Origin: JACQBY01 sp041486115
Lineage (GTDB): Bacteria; Nitrospirota; Nitrospiria; JACQBW01
Direction of reading: 5' to 3'
DNA length: 16,249 nucleotides
Assembly (NCBI GenBank): GCA_041486115.1
Contig: JBGPKT010000050.1
Location: 1-16,249, forward strand
The translations under genes were made by a program, and so were the position numbers. Of the stretch, positions 12,616 to 16,249 are shown in pieces. The notes under the pieces are model-generated. The model saw nothing but the letters and a program-made list of their open reading frames with translations, searched no databases and was not told the origin of the DNA. Position 1 is the stretch's first letter. Every line of letters starts with the position of its first letter.

Positions 12616-14433
12616 GTGAAAGCCGAAGAGACAAAACTGCCCGGGAATCTTTCCCGCGAACCCGAAAACGGGCCAAATCCACCTAACGATACTCTCTCAG
12701 ATGAGTCGGTCAAATCGGCTCAGGATGTCTTTAGAGTTCTGGTCAAGGCGATCAAAAATCTTAAACTTTATCTCCCGAATAACCCTGTTCATCAGCGGTT
12801 CTTAAAGGAGTTTCACTCCAAACTGGCAGGCCATTTAGAAAAATTCGGGGATGCTGTTTTAACAGTGGGACAATATACCCTGACTCTCGAAGACCAGACA
12901 GTTTATGAAAATATCAACCGCCTTGACAGCCTGGCGTTTAAATTGTTTGTGGATGGCGTGCGCCAGATGACCCTGATGGAAGGGGTTACCGAAGAGGAAT
13001 CGGGATATCTCCTGGAAGTATTGGGAAGGACCGGTGATTCCGCAAGTTCCGATGACGACCTTGTCACGCTGCTTTGGCAGAAAAATTTCCATCACATCAA
13101 GTTTCAAATCCTCGAAGATTTTTTTAGCGATCTCACCGAAGGCGTCTCCCTTCAGACGTCTGATTCCAAAGCCGGTTTTACCAACCTGATCCAATCTGAA
13201 TTAAAGACCCCGGTAGTATCAAAGGAAGAATCGGGTCAGGCCGAATCGATGAAAACCCTCGCGGCCGAACAGGGAAGGAATAACCAGTTCACCCAGGTTT
13301 TCAGGCTCACCGAAGAGGAAATCGCGAGCATTAAAAACGAAATGAAAGTGGAGACGGAAAAAGACCTTATTTCAGAAATGATTGACATTTTTTACTCCGT
13401 TCTTCAGGTTGAAAAAGAGGCGCTGTTTTTCTCTGAGATGGTTGACCTCCTGGTTGGCAATACGGCCCATTTGCTGGAAGAAGGGGATTTTATTCAGCTC
13501 CAGAAAATTGTCCGCCTTTTTGTCTTATTAAAAGAACAGATCCCGCCTCTCCCCGAAGCGCATGTCGAGTCTCTGGATCGGACGATTGATGTTCTCGGAA
13601 AATCCGCGTACCTGGACAAGGTGGAAAAGCATATCAACACCCTTGATGACAAGCATCTGTCCGCCCTCTGCCAGTTTCTGGGAATGTTGAATTCCTCTTC
13701 GGTACCTTCAATTATCAATCTATTAGGCAAGGCGAAAGTCCGGAAAACCCGGAAGGCTTTATCCGATATTCTCGTGGAATTCGGGAGAAGGGATATTACG
13801 CCGATCTTGGCCAGGCTCCAGGGAGGAGAGTGGTTTGTCATCCGGAATCTGGTGCAAATTATCGGACAGATTGGAAATCTGCAGGCGGTCGAGTCGTTGA
13901 ATAAGCTGGTTCAATATCCGGATGACAGGGTCCGCAAAGAGGTACTTCTGACACTCATCAGCGTCGGAAAAGAAAATGAAAAAGTAAAGGGGATGATCCT
14001 GTTATTTTTAAATGACCGCGACGTCGCCCTGAGAAGACAGGCACTCCAGGTGATTCAGATCCATCAATATGAAAAAGCCCTTCCGATTTTAATGAAAATG
14101 ATCGCCGCGGAGGACTTTTCTTCGAGAGAGGAGGATGAGAAATATCTGATTTTCAGCGCCATCGGAAAATTAGGTAAAGCCGATTTGATCCCCATGCTCA
14201 AAGAATATTTGAAACCCTCGTTCTTCTTTTGGATCAAAAGAAGGCAGAAGGAAGGGAGAGCCCTATGCGCTGTTTATGCGCTAAAAAAGATGGAGACGCC
14301 TCAGGCGGCAGCTCTTCTGACAGAAGCAAAGCGGCATCCTTATAAAATGGTCGGGGATTTAGCTTCAAAAACCCTGGTTGAAATTCAAAGAACCAAAGAG
14401 AGAAAGGAGCTAAAGAATAAAAATGAACCCTGA
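12616..14433 (+). CDS. HEAT-repeat protein with N-terminal signalling-type module
   Basis: About 605 residues with no signal peptide or membrane segment, so probably cytoplasmic. The N-terminal part, numbered from the longer TTG start at 12580, is a helical region (44-88) and then a beta-rich segment (90-150: TVGQYTLTLEDQTVYEN, then RQMTLMEGVTEEE). This resembles the N-terminus of the next gene product. From about 345 to 600, HEAT-type helical pairs repeat, for example LQAVESLNKLVQYPDDRVRK and DRDVALRRQALQVI. HEAT solenoids bind proteins; the partner is unknown. I favour GTG 12616 because the TTG at 12580 lies inside a perfect -35 box and has no ribosome site. GTG 12616 would then be at or next to the 5' end of the message, which is leaderless translation. 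The stop overlaps the HD-GYP start by 11 bases. Confidence 0.75.
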   Translation: MKAEETKLPGNLSREPENGPNPPNDTLSDESVKSAQDVFRVLVKAIKNLKLYLPNNPVHQRFLKEFHSKLAGHLEKFGDAVLTVGQYTLTLEDQTVYENINRLDSLAFKLFVDGVRQMTLMEGVTEEESGYLLEVLGRTGDSASSDDDLVTLLWQKNFHHIKFQILEDFFSDLTEGVSLQTSDSKAGFTNLIQSELKTPVVSKEESGQAESMKTLAAEQGRNNQFTQVFRLTEEEIASIKNEMKVETEKDLISEMIDIFYSVLQVEKEALFFSEMVDLLVGNTAHLLEEGDFIQLQKIVRLFVLLKEQIPPLPEAHVESLDRTIDVLGKSAYLDKVEKHINTLDDKHLSALCQFLGMLNSSSVPSIINLLGKAKVRKTRKALSDILVEFGRRDITPILARLQGGEWFVIRNLVQIIGQIGNLQAVESLNKLVQYPDDRVRKEVLLTLISVGKENEKVKGMILLFLNDRDVALRRQALQVIQIHQYEKALPILMKMIAAEDFSSREEDEKYLIFSAIGKLGKADLIPMLKEYLKPSFFFWIKRRQKEGRALCAVYALKKMETPQAAALLTEAKRHPYKMVGDLASKTLVEIQRTKERKELKNKNEP

Positions 14434-15904
14434 TAGCCCGATCCAGTCGAAAGAGACCCATGTGACCAGGACGGTAGACGTTGAATTTATCAATTACGGA
14501 AAGCGCCTGGTGATTCAATTTAATATTATTTCAAAAATGGCTCTGATCCACCAGGCGCAGAACTCTTCGTTTGACGCCCCCGTTTCCAACCTGATGAATA
14601 TTCTTGCTCTGCTTTTTGCCATGGATGATCCCATTACCCTGTATCGGGAAGCCGATTCCCTTTTCCTCAATGAAGAAAAACTCAAAATGGATATTGAGAC
14701 CTTTTCCTCATTTTCAAATTTTACCGACGCCCTTTCAAAAAGAAACATCGGGAAAATCGTTTTTTCAAATACGGTCGCGCCCCAGGATATCAAAACCTTC
14801 ATCTTTCTTTTTAACGGGGTTGATTTAAAAGGTAATCCTAACCCGTTTCAGTCTCTTCGAGACGCCATGGCACAGTCTCATCTGGAAACGATAGAGATCA
14901 CGGAGTATGTCGAAAAAAAAGGGACCGATCTGTCCGTCAATATTAATAAAGGGTCAAAGGAGTTTGCCAAGAAAACGTATTTTAGCACCGTTTCGGCCGT
15001 GACCCAGGTCATGGAAAGCGCCAAACTGAATCAGGCAGTGAGTCTAAAGAAAACCAAGCGCCTGGTCCAGTCGATGGTCGATGTGATCCTTCAGGAAGAG
15101 ACGGTTCTTCTCGGCCTGACAAACCTCCGGTGTTATGACGAATACACCTATCACCATTCGGTCAATGTCTGTATTTTAAGCCTTGGGATCGGACAGAGGC
15201 TCGGTTATGACAAAATCGAATTATCGAATCTCGGAATGGCGAGTCTTTTCCATGATATCGGAAAATCGGACATTCCGGTGGACCTTTTAAACAAACCGAC
15301 CGACTTCAATGATGAAGAGTGGAAGGTGATGCGTCGGCACCCGGTTCTGGGAATCAGAAATATCATGAAGATGAAGGGGCTGAATGAGCTGGCCATCAAG
15401 GTGATGTACGGCTCTTTTGAACATCACATGAACTATGATAGTTCCGGTTACCCTAAACTGGCGAAAAAGCGCGACCTCTCTCTGTTTGGAAGGATTATTT
15501 CGACCGCCGACTGTTACGATGCGATGACCTCGGCGAGGGTTTACAGCCGGACTGCCATTTCCCCCGAAAAAGCCCTTCAGTTTATGTTAAAAAAGAGCGG
15601 AACGGCTTTTGATCCAGTTTTGTTAAAAATTTTTATTAACTGTATAGGAGCCTTTCCGATCGGAACACTCGTGTTGCTTGATACGAATGAGATCGGAGTC
15701 GTGGTTCAAATTCACCCCGACTCTGATAAGGGAGATCGCCCAAAAGTGAAGATTATAGTGAATAAAATGGGTGTCGAGGAAGCCGATGGAGAGGTCATCG
15801 ATCTTTCCGAAACGATTGGCGGAACGTCAGAGTTTAAAAGAAGCATCTTCCGGACAATCGACCCGCACAAATATAAAGTAGACGTCAGCCGATTCTTCCT
15901 CTAA
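14423..15904 (+). CDS. HD-GYP domain protein, probable cyclic-di-GMP phosphodiesterase
   Basis: The 493-residue protein has a non-sensory-looking N-terminal module (about 20-135) similar in layout to that of the HEAT protein, a helical linker (175-230), an HD-GYP domain (235-405) and a small beta-rich C-terminal segment (412-465). Predicted metal ligands are in place: H245 (THH), H277-D278 (FHDIGK, K281), H306 (RRHP), H334-H335 and D363 (TADCYDAMTS). The signature reads NYDSSGYP (337-344) where most have xDGSGYP, with the GYP itself intact. HD-GYP proteins usually hydrolyse c-di-GMP to GMP; activity here is likely but not certain. The ATG lies 13 bases after GGAG and within the end of the HEAT gene, so coupled translation and a joint function are expected. 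Confidence 0.88.
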   Translation: MNPDSPIQSKETHVTRTVDVEFINYGKRLVIQFNIISKMALIHQAQNSSFDAPVSNLMNILALLFAMDDPITLYREADSLFLNEEKLKMDIETFSSFSNFTDALSKRNIGKIVFSNTVAPQDIKTFIFLFNGVDLKGNPNPFQSLRDAMAQSHLETIEITEYVEKKGTDLSVNINKGSKEFAKKTYFSTVSAVTQVMESAKLNQAVSLKKTKRLVQSMVDVILQEETVLLGLTNLRCYDEYTYHHSVNVCILSLGIGQRLGYDKIELSNLGMASLFHDIGKSDIPVDLLNKPTDFNDEEWKVMRRHPVLGIRNIMKMKGLNELAIKVMYGSFEHHMNYDSSGYPKLAKKRDLSLFGRIISTADCYDAMTSARVYSRTAISPEKALQFMLKKSGTAFDPVLLKIFINCIGAFPIGTLVLLDTNEIGVVVQIHPDSDKGDRPKVKIIVNKMGVEEADGEVIDLSETIGGTSEFKRSIFRTIDPHKYKVDVSRFFL

Positions 15905-15926
15905 AAACTGTCCTTTCACCTTTCCT

Positions 15927-15940
15927 TATTATTAATAATA
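15927..15940. other. Perfect 14-base AT palindrome
   Basis: TATTATTAATAATA is its own reverse complement, 22 bases after the HD-GYP stop. It has no loop or T-run and lies upstream of the next promoter, so it could be a protein site or chance in AT-rich spacer. No clear terminator follows the HD-GYP gene. Confidence 0.5.
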
Positions 15941-15966
15941 GCCTGTTTTAGCATACTAAAAAGTGC

Positions 15967-15995
15967 TTGACACCAAACGAACAGGGTGATAAATT
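15967..15995 (+). promoter_or_regulatory. Sigma-70-type promoter for the Rrf2 gene
   Basis: TTGACA (15967-15972, perfect) and TAAATT (15990-15995) are 17 bases apart, about 80 bases before the start codon. Confidence 0.55.
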
Positions 15996-15996
15996 T

Positions 15997-16021
15997 ATAT
16001 ACGACCTAATTAGTCTCAATC
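15997..16021 (+). promoter_or_regulatory. IscR type 1-like operator candidate
   Basis: The core GACC-TAATT-AGTC (16003-16015) differs by one base from the GACT-N5-AGTC core of the E. coli IscR type 1 site, with the same spacing and AT centre, and ATA six bases upstream as in that site. The outer right half fits poorly. It covers the expected transcription start, which would suit autorepression by the encoded Rrf2 protein. Confidence 0.4.
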
Positions 16022-16073
16022 CAAACTGGTCGGATATAGATTTATTAATTCTGCTCCGGTTAAGAGGTAAAAC

Positions 16074-16249
16074 ATGTTAAGACTATCAAAAAAAATCGAC
16101 TACGCCTTAATCGCAATGGACTATATTGCCTTTATGGAAAATGACCAGATCGTGAATACTAAAACGATCGCCGAGAAATACAACATCCCGTTAGAGCTTC
16201 TGGCGAAAATCCTGCAAAAATTGGCCAAGCAAGGATTTATCATCAGCCA
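16074..16249 (+). CDS. Rrf2-family transcriptional regulator, N-terminal part
   Basis: Only the first 58 codons are in the window; the frame is open at its end. MLRLSKKIDYALIAMDYIA, then TIAEKYNIPLELLAKILQ and LAKQGFIIS, is the winged-helix DNA-binding start of Rrf2 proteins such as IscR, NsrR and SufR-type regulators. Many hold an Fe-S cluster through three cysteines, but that region lies beyond the window, so cluster binding cannot be judged. AAGAGGT (16062-16068) precedes the ATG by five bases. A promoter and an IscR-like operator candidate lie upstream. Genes for Fe-S cluster assembly commonly follow such a regulator. Confidence 0.9.
   Translation, partial: MLRLSKKIDYALIAMDYIAFMENDQIVNTKTIAEKYNIPLELLAKILQKLAKQGFIIS

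Noticed and set aside
15946..15961. TTTTAG/CTAAAA hairpin as a terminator for the HD-GYP gene
   Set aside because: The stem is six AT-rich pairs, there is no following T-run, and it runs into the next promoter's -35 region.
1..16249. Mobile element, prophage, CRISPR or defence island
   Set aside because: No transposase, integrase, repeat-spacer array, tRNA or nuclease-type gene was seen; nearly all of the window is metabolic, respiratory and regulatory genes with ordinary spacing.

Overview
The window reads as chromosome of an aerobic, Gram-negative-type chemolithotroph. The evidence is an oxygen-dependent haem enzyme (HemF), a sulfide:quinone oxidoreductase, a Rieske/cytochrome b complex whose cytochrome c is fused to cytochrome b, and secreted copper-protein-like genes. 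The gene mix would suit a Nitrospirota-like lineage. That placement is an impression from gene content and protein flavour, not a demonstrated identity. GC looks balanced, coding density is high, and GTG and TTG starts are common. I see no tRNA, rRNA, CRISPR array, transposase or phage gene.

Region 1 (2-2922, + strand): the C-terminal part of a large multicopper-oxidase-like protein whose visible copper-ligand motifs are largely replaced. A terminator-like hairpin follows, then a secreted cupredoxin / carboxypeptidase-regulatory-like protein with an intact H-C-H-M copper site. Region 2 (2923-4385): an intergenic stretch with a strong inverted-repeat element, hemF, a short repeat-rich intergenic stretch, and an HU-family DNA-binding gene. 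Region 3 (4398-7354): a TPR protein, a Tat-type Rieske protein and a cytochrome b-cytochrome c fusion, closely spaced and probably one transcript. Together they form a quinol:cytochrome c oxidoreductase with b6f-like features. Region 4 (7482-9466): a universal stress protein carrying a four-cysteine zinc-ribbon-like tail, then a sulfide:quinone oxidoreductase. The latter would put sulfide electrons into the quinone pool that the bc complex oxidises.

Region 5 (9434-12489, - strand): pyrF, a pabB/trpE-family gene and a pabC-like class IV aminotransferase. They form one operon for pyrimidine and probably folate precursor synthesis, and its 3' end overlaps the 3' end of the sulfide:quinone oxidoreductase gene. 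A strong promoter precedes pyrF. It sits back-to-back with another strong promoter reading right.

Region 6 (12616-15904, + strand): a HEAT-repeat protein and an HD-GYP protein, with ends overlapping by 11 bases. The two appear to share an N-terminal module, which suggests a signalling pair. Region 7 (15905-16249): a promoter, an IscR-like operator candidate and the start of an Rrf2-family regulator cut by the window end.

The points most worth following up are the degenerate copper sites of the first gene, the element upstream of hemF, the shared module in the HEAT/HD-GYP pair, the operator upstream of the Rrf2 gene, and the zinc-ribbon universal stress protein.
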